Origin: G958296245 sp963664035 | Lineage (GTDB): Bacteria > Chloroflexota > Dehalococcoidia > Lucifugimonadales > G958296245 | DNA length: 64,000 nt | Direction: 5' to 3' | Assembly (NCBI GenBank): GCA_963664035.2 | Contig: OY760867.2 | Coordinates: 2,480,001-2,544,000, forward strand | Part shown: positions 24,058 to 32,800 of the stretch, piece by piece | Position numbering within the stretch: the first letter of the stretch is position 1 | Layout: each line of letters opens with the position of its first letter | The notes under the pieces: model-generated | The model's database searches: none | Told to the model about the DNA's origin: nothing | The model's input: the letters and a program-made list of their open reading frames with translations, nothing else | Made by a program: the position numbers and the translations under genes

Positions 24058-25311
24058 TCAGCGGAACCTGTCCGGGCGAAACGCCTCCGCGTCCACGGAG
24101 GTGTCGTCGCCCGAGGCGATCTCGGCGACCAGCTTGCCCGTAGCCGGCCCAAGGGTCATGCCCAGCATGGCGTGGCCCGTCGCCGCTACCAGGTTGGGTA
24201 TCTCCTCGAAGGCGCCGACGATGGGCAGGCCGTCCGGCGTGCAGGGCCGCAGCCCGGCCCAGTGGTCGCCCACGGACGCCGGCGAGCCGTCGTCCACGAA
24301 GTAGCGCGCCGCGCCGCGCGCGATGGCGCCTATGCGCCGGTGGTTCAGCGACAGGTCGAACTCGCCAATCTCCAGCGTGCCTGCGATGCGCACCGCCCCG
24401 CCCATCGGGTTGACGCCCACCCTGGCCTCTCCGAGGATCAACGGCCTGTCGAGGCTGACCCCGGGCTTTGCGTACGTCACGCTGTAGCCCTTTGCAGGCT
24501 GCACGGGGAGCTTCACGGGCAGGCCGTCGACGACGCTCGGCGACCACGAGCCGGCCGCCAACACGACCTGGTCCGCCCGGTACGCGCCGCCTGGGGTGCG
24601 GACGCTCGCCGCGCCGCCGCCCGCGACGTCCACCCCGAGGACCTCCACCCCCTCGCAGACGGATACCCCCTTGCCCGGCAACGCGGCGGCCAGCCCGGTC
24701 ACGAACCTGTGCGGGTCCAGGTAGCCGTCTCCGTCGTAGCGCACGGCTCCCGCGACGTCGGGCCGGACGGAGGGCTCCAGCGCGTGGACCTCGGGCCCGG
24801 TCATCTCCTTCGGGAGCATGCCGAACTCCTTCAGCATCTCCCCCTCGTGCAGGCCGTCCTCCAAGCCCTGCGGGGTGTCGTACAGCATCAATATGCCGTT
24901 GCGCGTGAAGCCGCAGTCCAGGGACTCGGCCGCGATGATCTCCTCGTACAGCTCGATGCTGGCGCCGCTGAGCGCGGCCAACGCCCGGACGCCGCGGCGC
25001 ATCTTCTCCGCCGTGCAGTTGGCGCGGAACCGCCAGAGCCATGAGATTAGCGCCAGGTCGAAGCGCGGCTTGACGTAGAGGGGACTCTCCGGGTTGAACA
25101 TCCACCTGGCGGCCAGTCCGACGGCCCCGGGAACGGGTAGGGGTATGCTGTGGCTGGGGACGATCAGGCCGGAGTTTCCGTATGAGCTTCCCGAGCAGAT
25201 ATGGTCGCGCTCCAAGAGCGTGACCTGCCGCCCGCGGGCGGCCAGGTAGTAGGCGGCGCATACTCCGATCACGCCGCCGCCGATCACCACCACGTCGCAG
25301 CGCTCGGTCAC
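24058..25311 (-). CDS. FAD-dependent D-amino-acid dehydrogenase-like oxidoreductase
   Basis: A 417-residue DAO-family flavoprotein. The FAD motif is VVVIGGGVIGVCAAYYLA (about residues 7-24) followed by LLERD; the substrate domain contains GNSGLIVPSH, and the C-terminal flavin contact is WAGLRPCTPDGLPIVGAF...ATGHAMLGMTLGPATG. The arrangement resembles DadA, which oxidises D-amino acids and passes electrons to quinone, but related enzymes act on glycine, sarcosine or hydroxyproline. Convergent with lysS with a three-base gap. Confidence 0.83.
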   Translation of the reverse strand: MTERCDVVVIGGGVIGVCAAYYLAARGRQVTLLERDHICSGSSYGNSGLIVPSHSIPLPVPGAVGLAARWMFNPESPLYVKPRFDLALISWLWRFRANCTAEKMRRGVRALAALSGASIELYEEIIAAESLDCGFTRNGILMLYDTPQGLEDGLHEGEMLKEFGMLPKEMTGPEVHALEPSVRPDVAGAVRYDGDGYLDPHRFVTGLAAALPGKGVSVCEGVEVLGVDVAGGGAASVRTPGGAYRADQVVLAAGSWSPSVVDGLPVKLPVQPAKGYSVTYAKPGVSLDRPLILGEARVGVNPMGGAVRIAGTLEIGEFDLSLNHRRIGAIARGAARYFVDDGSPASVGDHWAGLRPCTPDGLPIVGAFEEIPNLVAATGHAMLGMTLGPATGKLVAEIASGDDTSVDAEAFRPDRFR

Positions 25312-25344
25312 GTTCGCGGACCTCCGATACGGGATGGCGGCGCT

Positions 25345-25698
25345 CTACGCCTCGCTGGCGCCGCCCCGCTGGTCGTCGGCCTCTTCCAGCCACCGCTCCA
25401 GCAGCACCATCGACTCCTCTTTGCCGAAGTCCAACGAGGCGATGGCCGTCGCCCTGAACAGCACTCCGGTGCCCACCCTCGCCGTGACGCTGCTCCCCAG
25501 CGGCGGGACCCGGACCCCCAGGGCCCGCGCCATGTACGCGCCGGCGGCCATGCCCTCCCTAGTCAGGTAGCAGTCGACGAGCGCCTTGCCCTGGTAGGTC
25601 AGCTTCAGCCCCTCGCCGTCCTGGGTCAGGTCGACGCGCAGGTGGGCCCTGGGCACGGAGAGAAGCTCATCGACGTAGCTGTGGACAAGGGTATGCAC
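25345..25698 (-). CDS. Conserved-looking hypothetical protein
   Basis: A 117-residue protein I do not recognise. It begins at a GTG (25698) and ends 33 bases before the flavoprotein gene on the same strand, so is probably its operon partner. Predicted mixed alpha/beta with LRVDLTQDGEGLKLTYQGKALVDCYL near the middle; no membrane segment, no cysteine-rich motif. The distribution of G+C at third positions looks like its neighbours, supporting that it is coding. Confidence 0.5.
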   Translation of the reverse strand: MHTLVHSYVDELLSVPRAHLRVDLTQDGEGLKLTYQGKALVDCYLTREGMAAGAYMARALGVRVPPLGSSVTARVGTGVLFRATAIASLDFGKEESMVLLERWLEEADDQRGGASEA

Positions 25699-25800
25699 GG
25701 ACGAGATTGTATCCGGGGGCTTGCCACTTCACAAGCGGGGCCGCCTGTACTACCATCTTGTAGTGCCATAGACTGAGAAGACAGGCGGGTTATAGAGCCA

Positions 25801-26613
25801 ATGACCACGTCAGGCAAGATCGCGGAGAACCTACAGTCCCTGAACGTGCCCAGGGACTCCGGGGAGACTAAGGTGACGCAAGAGCAAGACCAGGAGACGG
25901 AATACAGCCGGGCCATGGTCGTCGTGGCCCACGCCGACGATGCCGAGTTCGGCTGCTCCGGCACCGTGGCCAAGTGGTGCAGCGAGGGTTGGGAGGTCGT
26001 ATACGTCCTCTGTACCGACGGCAGCAAGGGCACCGGCGACCGTGAGATCAGCTCGCGGGAGTTGGTCGAGATAAGGCGCAAAGAGCAGCTTGCAGCCGCC
26101 GAGGTGCTCGGCCTGAAGGACGTGGTATTCCTCGACCACGAGGACGCCATGCTGGAGCCGACCCTGGAGCTGCGGAAGGAGATCGCCCGCGAGATCAGGC
26201 GCCACCGCCCAGACATCCTCATCTGCACCACGCCGGAGCGCAATCTCGACAGCGGCCACGGGGTGGGACACCCCGACCACCTCGCCGCGGGCGAGGCGGC
26301 CCTGTCGGCGGTCTTCCCGACGGCCCGCGACCACCTGACCTTCCCCGAGCTGCTGGAGGAGGGGTTGGAGCCGCACAAGGTCTCGGAGGTCTGGGTGATG
26401 ATGCACCCCGAGCCGGACAAGTTCGTCGACGTGACCGACCACATGGACACGTCCGCGAAGGCGCTCGCCCAGCACGCCTCCCAGATCGGCGGCAAGAGCG
26501 AGGAGGAGATGGGCGAGATGTTGCGCGAGTGGCGCCGCCGCCGGGCCGAAGGACAGCCCATGGAGTACGCCGAAGCCTTCAAGCGCATCGTCTTCGACAG
26601 CCCCCGCCGCTAG
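25801..26613 (+). CDS. LmbE/PIG-L family zinc deacetylase
   Basis: A 270-residue LmbE-like N-deacetylase. Zinc ligands are visible as AHADDAEFGCSG (His-x-Asp-Asp, about residue 43) and GHPDH (about 155). The N-terminal 30 residues are not part of the fold, so an internal start is possible. Family members remove N-acetyl groups from glucosamine conjugates (MshB, BshB, PIG-L) or act in antibiotic pathways; the substrate here is unknown. The C-terminal tail is charged (EEEMGEMLREWRRRRAEGQ). Confidence 0.86.
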   Translation: MTTSGKIAENLQSLNVPRDSGETKVTQEQDQETEYSRAMVVVAHADDAEFGCSGTVAKWCSEGWEVVYVLCTDGSKGTGDREISSRELVEIRRKEQLAAAEVLGLKDVVFLDHEDAMLEPTLELRKEIAREIRRHRPDILICTTPERNLDSGHGVGHPDHLAAGEAALSAVFPTARDHLTFPELLEEGLEPHKVSEVWVMMHPEPDKFVDVTDHMDTSAKALAQHASQIGGKSEEEMGEMLREWRRRRAEGQPMEYAEAFKRIVFDSPRR

Positions 26614-26625
26614 AGGGCAGGCGCT

Positions 26626-26847
26626 TCATCGCAGCAGTTCCAGGAACTCTTCCCTCGTCAGGCCGGCGTCGCGGATAAGCGCCCTCAACAGACCCCGGCC
26701 CAACTCCCTGTGCCTGGGGACCGAAAGCCTCCGCCCCATAGGCCCTGTCAATATCATGTGGCTGCCCTCAGTGCGGTCCCAGGCAAACCCCACCTTGGCG
26801 ACCGCCCTGACGAATTGGTCGCCCGATATAACGGGAAGGCGGGCCAC
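26626..26847 (-). CDS. hicA: HicA-family mRNA interferase toxin
   Basis: A 73-residue HicA toxin with a double-stranded RNA-binding-like fold. The catalytic histidine is His30 in EGSHMILTG, followed by the basic RRLSVPRHRELGRGLLRALIRDAGL segment. The gene start overlaps the last base of the HicB-like gene, so antitoxin is translated first. Typical HicA toxins cleave mRNA when not held by HicB. Confidence 0.87.
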   Translation of the reverse strand: MARLPVISGDQFVRAVAKVGFAWDRTEGSHMILTGPMGRRLSVPRHRELGRGLLRALIRDAGLTREEFLELLR

Positions 26848-27350
26848 TACACTGGCACGTCCACGACTTCGAATCTGGACGAGGTGGGCGCGCTTGCGCC
26901 GTGCTCGCGCATGCTCGCCAGGTAGCCCCTGATCGCCTCTCTTATGTTTGCGTGCGCCTCATCCCGCGTCCGGCCCTGGCTGTGACATCCCGGAAGGGTG
27001 GGACAACTGGCTATCTCCCAGCCGTCCTCGTCGGTCTCGAACACCACCAACACCTTCAGTATCTCATCGCCGTCACTAGACGCTTCGATGGCCACTGACT
27101 CTGGTTGGGGACGCTCCGATATGTCGAAATCCAACGCGGTGAGAATCCCATGGGCGTACTGGGAGGTGAACTTGAGCGGCGCTAGGCCAGTGACCAGTTG
27201 GACGACCTGCTTGATGGGATACTGGCGATCATGGAGCCGGACGAAGTACTTGTTTCGCCCGTCCCTAACCTGGGGTTGACTATTACGGGTGGCGTCTATG
27301 ACTTTCTCTCGTGTCACCTCATACAGGTTGCCGCCTATCTGGAAGTTCAT
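26847..27350 (-). CDS. HicB-family antitoxin with an extra N-terminal domain
   Basis: A 167-residue protein. Residues about 95-167 are a HicB partial RNase-H fold (VLVVFETDEDGWEIASCPTL, PGCHSQGRTRDEAHANIREA). Residues 1-80 are an additional domain (MNFQIGGNLYEVTREKVIDA, RQYPIKQVVQLVTG, FTSQYAHGILTALDFDI) similar in style to N-terminal head domains of some restriction-type proteins. The ordinary HicB C-terminal DNA-binding domain is absent, so this N-terminal module may supply DNA binding. Start chosen at 27350 because GGGAGG precedes it by nine bases; 27368 is an alternative. Confidence 0.75.
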   Translation of the reverse strand: MNFQIGGNLYEVTREKVIDATRNSQPQVRDGRNKYFVRLHDRQYPIKQVVQLVTGLAPLKFTSQYAHGILTALDFDISERPQPESVAIEASSDGDEILKVLVVFETDEDGWEIASCPTLPGCHSQGRTRDEAHANIREAIRGYLASMREHGASAPTSSRFEVVDVPV

Positions 27351-27371
27351 CTCAAACCGCCCTCCCATCGA

Positions 27372-27399
27372 TATACTTCTATTATCATCAGATATGATA
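27372..27399. promoter_or_regulatory. Likely operator/promoter of the HicBA module
   Basis: Imperfect palindrome CTTCTAT (27372-27378) ... ATAGAAG (27393-27399), with further pairing inside. TTGACA read on the minus strand lies at about 27400-27412, upstream of it. AT-rich and placed between hicB and the Nudix gene; the regulatory role is inferred. Confidence 0.5.
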
Positions 27400-27421
27400 G
27401 AAGAATTGTCAAGTCGCATTG

Positions 27422-28048
27422 TCACGTGGCCGCGTCGAAGTAGGGGACCTGCAGGTCGCCGCGCGATAGTCTGAACACCAGTGGGACCCTGCCGACGTGT
27501 CCCGGCGAAAGATCGGGCAGGCTGTCCTCGGCGAAGAAGCCCACGCCTGTCGTCTCCGGGCCCGCGATGGGGGTCTGATCGTCGCCAACCTCGGTAAGCC
27601 AGACGCTTGCGTAGATGTGATACTTGGTGCGGCTGCCCCACAGCCTAGAGTCGAACACGCCCAGCAGATTCGTGGCCGTTCCTGTCACGCCCGTCTCTTC
27701 GCGAAGCTCCCGCTCCGCGGACTGCGCCCATGTCTCGCCCACTTCGGTCACGCCGCCCGGCATCGCCCATAGGCCGTTGTCTTCGCGCCTGATCAGGAGC
27801 ATGCGTCCATCCCGGAAGACGGCCGCCTCCGCGGCGACGAACGGCGTATGGCGGTCCGGGCCCTTCTCGTACTCCGCCATCACGTCGTCTTCCGGCCTCT
27901 CCTCCATGGCGGCGACGATCCGCGCGCTCAGGGAGAGTGCCCGCGCGTAACGTGCGCGGTCGTAGTCGTTGTCGGCGTAGTACGCGCCGGAATTGGCGAT
28001 GCTCCGCAGCTCGTCCGCGATCATGTACATCTCGTCTTGGAAAGACAA
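27422..28048 (-). CDS. Nudix hydrolase with N-terminal helper domain
   Basis: A 208-residue protein. The Nudix box runs from Gly in PGGVTEVGETWAQSAEREL to REETGV (about residues 97-119), with the REEE-type metal-binding glutamates present. Residues 1-65 form a helical N-terminal domain (MIADELRSIANSGAYYADND) found in a group of nucleoside-diphosphate-sugar/ADP-ribose type hydrolases. Reaction: hydrolysis of a nucleoside diphosphate linked to X; X is unknown. Confidence 0.85.
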   Translation of the reverse strand: MSFQDEMYMIADELRSIANSGAYYADNDYDRARYARALSLSARIVAAMEERPEDDVMAEYEKGPDRHTPFVAAEAAVFRDGRMLLIRREDNGLWAMPGGVTEVGETWAQSAERELREETGVTGTATNLLGVFDSRLWGSRTKYHIYASVWLTEVGDDQTPIAGPETTGVGFFAEDSLPDLSPGHVGRVPLVFRLSRGDLQVPYFDAAT

Positions 28049-28186
28049 TCGCTACTCCCGTGTGAATACTGGGGCCGCTGGTTGCGGACAATCGTTCACC
28101 GCAATCCCAAATAGGCCCTTCGCCCGTGGTGAGGCGTATTGCATAAGCCTGGGCACGTTCGGGCTTAGCCTGAACCCGCCTACTGG

Positions 28187-29437
28187 CTACCCCGTGGAGG
28201 ACGCGGCTGAGTGGTCGCTTCGGGTTTCTGTCCCATCCGCAAGGCCCAGCGCCTCGCTGATCGGGCCCCAGACGCCCTCGCCGGTCCAGGTGCGGTAGTA
28301 GTGGTGGGCGATCTTCCAGGGCGGCAGGTCCGACGGCAGGCCGCGCCAGGGGCAGCCCGTCTTCAGATGGAATAGGATCGCGTTTACTATCTCGCGCTTG
28401 TCGTACTTGCCGGGCCGCCCGCCCGTCTTGGTGACAGGGACCAACGGCCTGATGCGCTCCCACTCGTCGTCGGTCAGGTCGGTGGGGTTGGATGGTTCCC
28501 CAGGCGCCGCTTTCGCTTCGCTTGCCTCCGTCTCCAACATCCCATCTTCGGGGGACGCCTCGCGCTCCGGCGCGCCGTCGGCTCCCTCATCGGGCGACGG
28601 TCCGGCGAACGCCTTGCGGAGGGCTGACAGCGCCCTTTCGTAGTCGCGGGGCAGCGTGGGCTGGGATCCGGCCGGGTCGCGCTCGGTACTCTCCTGGCCG
28701 GAATCGGCCGCCTGCCCAACCTCATCGGCCGCGTCCTCCCGGGCGGACCACTTCAACGCGCGCGCCACGGCCAGGGGGTCCTGGGGTTCCGCGGGCAGGC
28801 TCCCGGCGCCGTAGATGATGCCGTGCAGGCTCAGCACGGCTATCGACAGGTGGTCGTCGGACGTTTCGTGGTGGTCGGACTCGTCGGGCAGGAAGGAGAA
28901 CGCCTCCACGCGGACCAGCAGGTCGGCCACGCTGGGACTGAGGTGTCCCGTCATCGCGTACGTCTCGACGAGCGCCCGCAGGAGCGGCGTGCCGAGGATG
29001 CGCTTGTGGAAGCCCACCCACCGCGCCAGGTTGGCCAGCAGGTTGACGTTGAGCCGGGCGTCCCGCCCTGGGAGCCCGGGGCGTAGGCGCCCCCCGCGCG
29101 CTCCTTGGCGCGCCCTGTTCCGGTCGCGCGGGCCGCGGGTCCCCGGCGCCCTCAGGGCGTCGGACTGCTCCTTCTTGAGCATCTGCGTCAGGTCGTCGAG
29201 GGACAGGGTCATCCCGCCCGGTTGCCCCGCTCCGCTGTTGGTGGCGGCCTGCGCCAGGCGGTCTATTGCCAGCGTGGGGCTGCCCTTGCCGCACGTGGGC
29301 TGCGTTGCCTCCACGCTGCGGCGCGCCTCGCTGAGGATGGCGTCGAGCTGCCCCTCCGACAGCTTGAGCCCGCCGTTGCCCCCTCGCGCCTCGGCGGCCT
29401 TGCCGGTGGACTCGCCGACGTGGTCCTTGGTCTGCAT
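28187..29437 (-). CDS. Protein with C-terminal IS5-type transposase N-terminal domain (DUF4096), no catalytic core
   Basis: A 416-residue protein with GAGGGG ribosome site. Residues about 315-400 match the DUF4096 DNA-binding part of IS5-family transposases (LTDDEWERIRPLVP, GRPGKYDKREIVNAILFHL, GCPWRGLPSDLPPW, HHYYRTWTGEGVWG) but the DDE catalytic domain is absent. Residues about 128-210 form a helical domain (LLANLARWVGFHKRILGTPL, LRALVETYAMTGHLSPSVAD). The rest is low-complexity and acidic. The long intact frame suggests a retained, possibly domesticated gene rather than IS debris. Function unknown. Confidence 0.65.
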   Translation of the reverse strand: MQTKDHVGESTGKAAEARGGNGGLKLSEGQLDAILSEARRSVEATQPTCGKGSPTLAIDRLAQAATNSGAGQPGGMTLSLDDLTQMLKKEQSDALRAPGTRGPRDRNRARQGARGGRLRPGLPGRDARLNVNLLANLARWVGFHKRILGTPLLRALVETYAMTGHLSPSVADLLVRVEAFSFLPDESDHHETSDDHLSIAVLSLHGIIYGAGSLPAEPQDPLAVARALKWSAREDAADEVGQAADSGQESTERDPAGSQPTLPRDYERALSALRKAFAGPSPDEGADGAPEREASPEDGMLETEASEAKAAPGEPSNPTDLTDDEWERIRPLVPVTKTGGRPGKYDKREIVNAILFHLKTGCPWRGLPSDLPPWKIAHHYYRTWTGEGVWGPISEALGLADGTETRSDHSAASSTG

Positions 29438-29572
29438 TCCAGCCCCCTCGGAGCGCCCGCCGCTATCTGCCCGGCGGCGTCCGGTCCCCTCGACGTTCTC
29501 ATGATAGCCGGCTCGCCTATGGGGTGTTCAAGCGGCTATGGTGGGACGTTTTTGGACGTTTCGGCGTTGGCC

Positions 29573-29707
29573 TCAGAGCAGCGTGCGCGCCAGCACCACG
29601 GCCGCCGCGATCGCAAGGATGGCTAGCGGGAGCCACAGGGGTATGGCAAAGCCGGCCCGCGCGCGGGCGCGGCGGGCTGCGCGTCTGCGTCGGCGGTTGG
29701 GTCTCAC
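29573..29707 (-). CDS. Small basic single-pass membrane peptide
   Basis: A 44-residue ORF starting at GTG (29707). The first 18 residues are almost all Arg, Ala and Pro (MRPNRRRRRAARRARARAG), followed by one hydrophobic helix (FAIPLWLPLAILAIAAAVVL) and the end ARTLL. Basic-in, single-helix topology is convincing for a real small membrane protein. It sits divergently upstream of mfd. No family recognised. Confidence 0.55.
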   Translation of the reverse strand: MRPNRRRRRAARRARARAGFAIPLWLPLAILAIAAAVVLARTLL

Positions 29708-29726
29708 GGCGCGGGGGCCATCGTGC

Positions 29727-29732
29727 TAGAAT
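29727..29732 (+). promoter_or_regulatory. Extended -10 element upstream of mfd
   Basis: TAGAAT preceded by TGC (extended -10). It lies about 80 bases before the mfd start. A -35 match is weak. Confidence 0.5.
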
Positions 29733-29813
29733 CTGGCTGCGCGAGGCTAGCCCGTCCCGGCGGGCTGGCCCTTTCGGTGTTGACGACGCGCACGGGAGAC
29801 ATGGGAGGATAAC

Positions 29814-32800
29814 TTGCCGCAACGCTTCGGCGCACTATGGAGCCTACTAGAGGCCAGCCCGGAGTTCAAGCGCCTGCTCGCCGCCGCGGGTATGGCGCGT
29901 CTCGACGCCCGGATGCAGATCGCATCCGAGGCGACGGCGTTCGCCCTTTCGGCCCTGTGGAGACGAGCAGGCCTTCCCGTCCTCGTCGTCGCGCCCAGGC
30001 CGGAGGACGCGCGGAGGCTGTACGACCAGCTAACCGTCTGGGCCGGCGAGGACGCCGTGCTCCACTTCCCGGAGACCGAGACGCTGCCGTTCGAGCGCGT
30101 AGTGTCCGATGCGGACACCACCATACAGCGGCTCCGCACGCTCGCGGCGATGCTGGACCCGGGAGACTGCCCGCCGCTGGTGGTCGCCTCCACGACCGCC
30201 ATAGCGCAGAAGACGATCGCCCGCGACGCCTTCGAGGCGAGCCGCCGCGTCGTGACGCGCGGCGACCGGATGGCGCTGGAGAGTACGCTGGAGACGTGGA
30301 GGCGGCTCGGCTACCGCTTCGAGCCGGTGGTGGACGCGCCCGGCCTCGTGAGCAGGCGCGGCGGCGTCGTGGACGTATACCCGGTCAGGGCCTCGGCCCC
30401 CACCCGCATCGAGCTGTGGGGCGACGAGGTCGACTCGCTGCGGCTCTTCGATCCGGTGACGCAGCGTTCCACGAAGATGGCCGAGGCCGTCGAGGTGACC
30501 GCCGCGCAGGAGGCGCTGCCCGGCCTGGTGGACAGCGGCGAGCTTGCCGAGCGCGTCGCGGCCGTCGACTACTCGGGGTGTACCGGCGAGACCAGGGAGC
30601 GCATAGCGCGGGAGCTCGACGACATGGTGGAGGGACGCGAGGTGGAGGAGTCCGGCTTCTACGGCGGGATATTCAACAGGGGTTGCCTGCTCGACTATCT
30701 CCCCAACGACGCCCTGCTCGCCGTCTTCCGACCCGGAGACGCCGCCGAGGCCGCGCGCGAGCACGACGAGCGCGCCCGGCAGCTGAGGCGCGCCAAGGAG
30801 GCGCGGGGCGAGCTTCCGGAGGGGATCCCGTCGTCGCACCTGTCGTGGCCGGAGGTGGAGACCGCCATGGCTGCCCATGCCCGCAGGCTGGACGTTACCC
30901 CCTGGGGCGCCCAGGAGCTGAGCGGGGCGGACGTCTTCATGATGCCCTTCGCGTCGGCGCCCGAGTTCTACGGCGACTCGTCGGCGCTCGCCGAGGAGGT
31001 CGAGCGCCTCTCCGGCGAGGGGCACAGGGTGTTGGCGGTAACGTCGGTGCCGCAACGGCTCTCGGAGATACTCGCCGAATACGGCGTCGACTCCATGCGG
31101 CTGGACAGCCTTGACAGGCCGCCGGCGGAGGGCGCGGTCACCGTCCTGCACGCGCCGGGCGCCGGGCTGAGCGAAGGCTTCGCGCTCACCGTAGGGGGCA
31201 GGAAGCTGGTCGTGCTGAGCGACCACGAGATATTCGGCGCCGCCAAGCAGAGGCGCTCGGCCAGGCGGCGCACCGCCCGGCAAGCCTCCCTCGTCTCGGA
31301 GCTCAAGCCAGGCGACTACGTGGTGCACGTGGAGCACGGCATAGGCCGCTTCACGGGCACGGGCCGCAACCCCCGCGACGACGGCGACAGGGAGTACCTG
31401 GTGCTCCGATACGCGCACGACGACCTGCTCTACGTCCCGGTCGACCACGTGGACAGGGTGGCGCAATACGTCGCCCCCATGGACAGGCCCCCGGCGCTCA
31501 CCCGGCTGGGCACGCAGGAATGGAAGCGCGCCAAGGAGAGGGTGGCCCGGTCCACCCGCGAAATGGCCTCCGAGCTAGTCGCCCTGTACGCGGCGCGCGA
31601 GCTGGCCGAGGGCCGGAGCTTCGCCTCCGACGGTCCGTGGCAGGTCGAGCTCGAGGACTCGTTCCCGTTCGAGGAGACCCCCGACCAGAGGGAGACCATC
31701 GTCGCGGTGAAGGCGGACATGGAGCGCGCCCGCCCCATGGACCGGCTGGTGTGCGGAGACGTGGGATACGGCAAGACGGAGGTGGCGCTCAGGGCGGCGT
31801 TCAAGGCCGTCATGGACGGCCAGCAGGTGGCCATCCTCGCGCCCACCACGGTGCTGGCCCAGCAGCACTACGCCACCTTCTCGCAGCGCCTCCGCGCCTA
31901 CCCGGTCGAGGTGGACGTGCTGAGCCGCTTCCGTTCCAGGGAGGAGCAGCGGGCCGTGGTGGAGAGCCTTGCCAACGGCGGCGTCGACATCTGCATAGGT
32001 ACCCACCGCCTCATACAGAAGGACGTCGCTTTCAAGGACCTGGGGCTGGTCGTCATAGACGAGGAGCAGCGTTTCGGCGTGGCCCACAAGGAGCGCCTAA
32101 AGCAGATGCGCCACGAGGTGGACGTCCTGACCCTGACGGCGACGCCCATCCCGCGCACCCTCCATCTGTCGCTGGCCGGCATACGCGACATGAGCACGAT
32201 CGAGACGCCCCCCGAGGAGCGCCTGCCGATCAAGACCTACGTGTCGGAGTTCAGCGACGACCTGATACGAGAGGCGGTGCGCCGCGAGCTGGACAGGCAG
32301 GGCCAGGTCTACTTCCTGCACAACCGGGTGTACAACATCGACTACATGGCCGGCTACGTCCGGCGCCTCGTGCCGGAGGCGGCGGTGGGCGTCGCCCACG
32401 GGCAGATGCCCGAAGAGCGGCTCGAACGCGCCATGCTCGACTTCTCGCAGGGGGAGTTCGACGTCCTGGTCTGCACGACAATCATAGAGTCCGGGCTCGA
32501 CATCGCCAACGTCAACACCCTGATCGTCAACCGCGCGGACACCTTCGGCCTCGCGCAGCTCTACCAGCTAAGGGGCAGGGTGGGTAGGGGCGCGCGCCGC
32601 GCCTACTCCTACCTGCTCATCCCGCCGTCGCGCAGCCTATCGGAGACCGCGGAGAAGAGGCTGCGCACCATGCTGGCGGCCTCCGAGCTTGGCGCGGGAT
32701 TCCAGATCGCCATGAAGGACCTCGAGATCAGGGGAGCGGGCAACGTCCTGGGCGCGGAGCAGAGCGGCCACATACACGCGCTGGGCTTCGACCTGTACAC

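Noticed and set aside
28560..29437. Archaellum FlaD/E protein and a bacterial archaellum locus
   Set aside because: Only a vague helical resemblance in one domain; no other archaellum genes are present.
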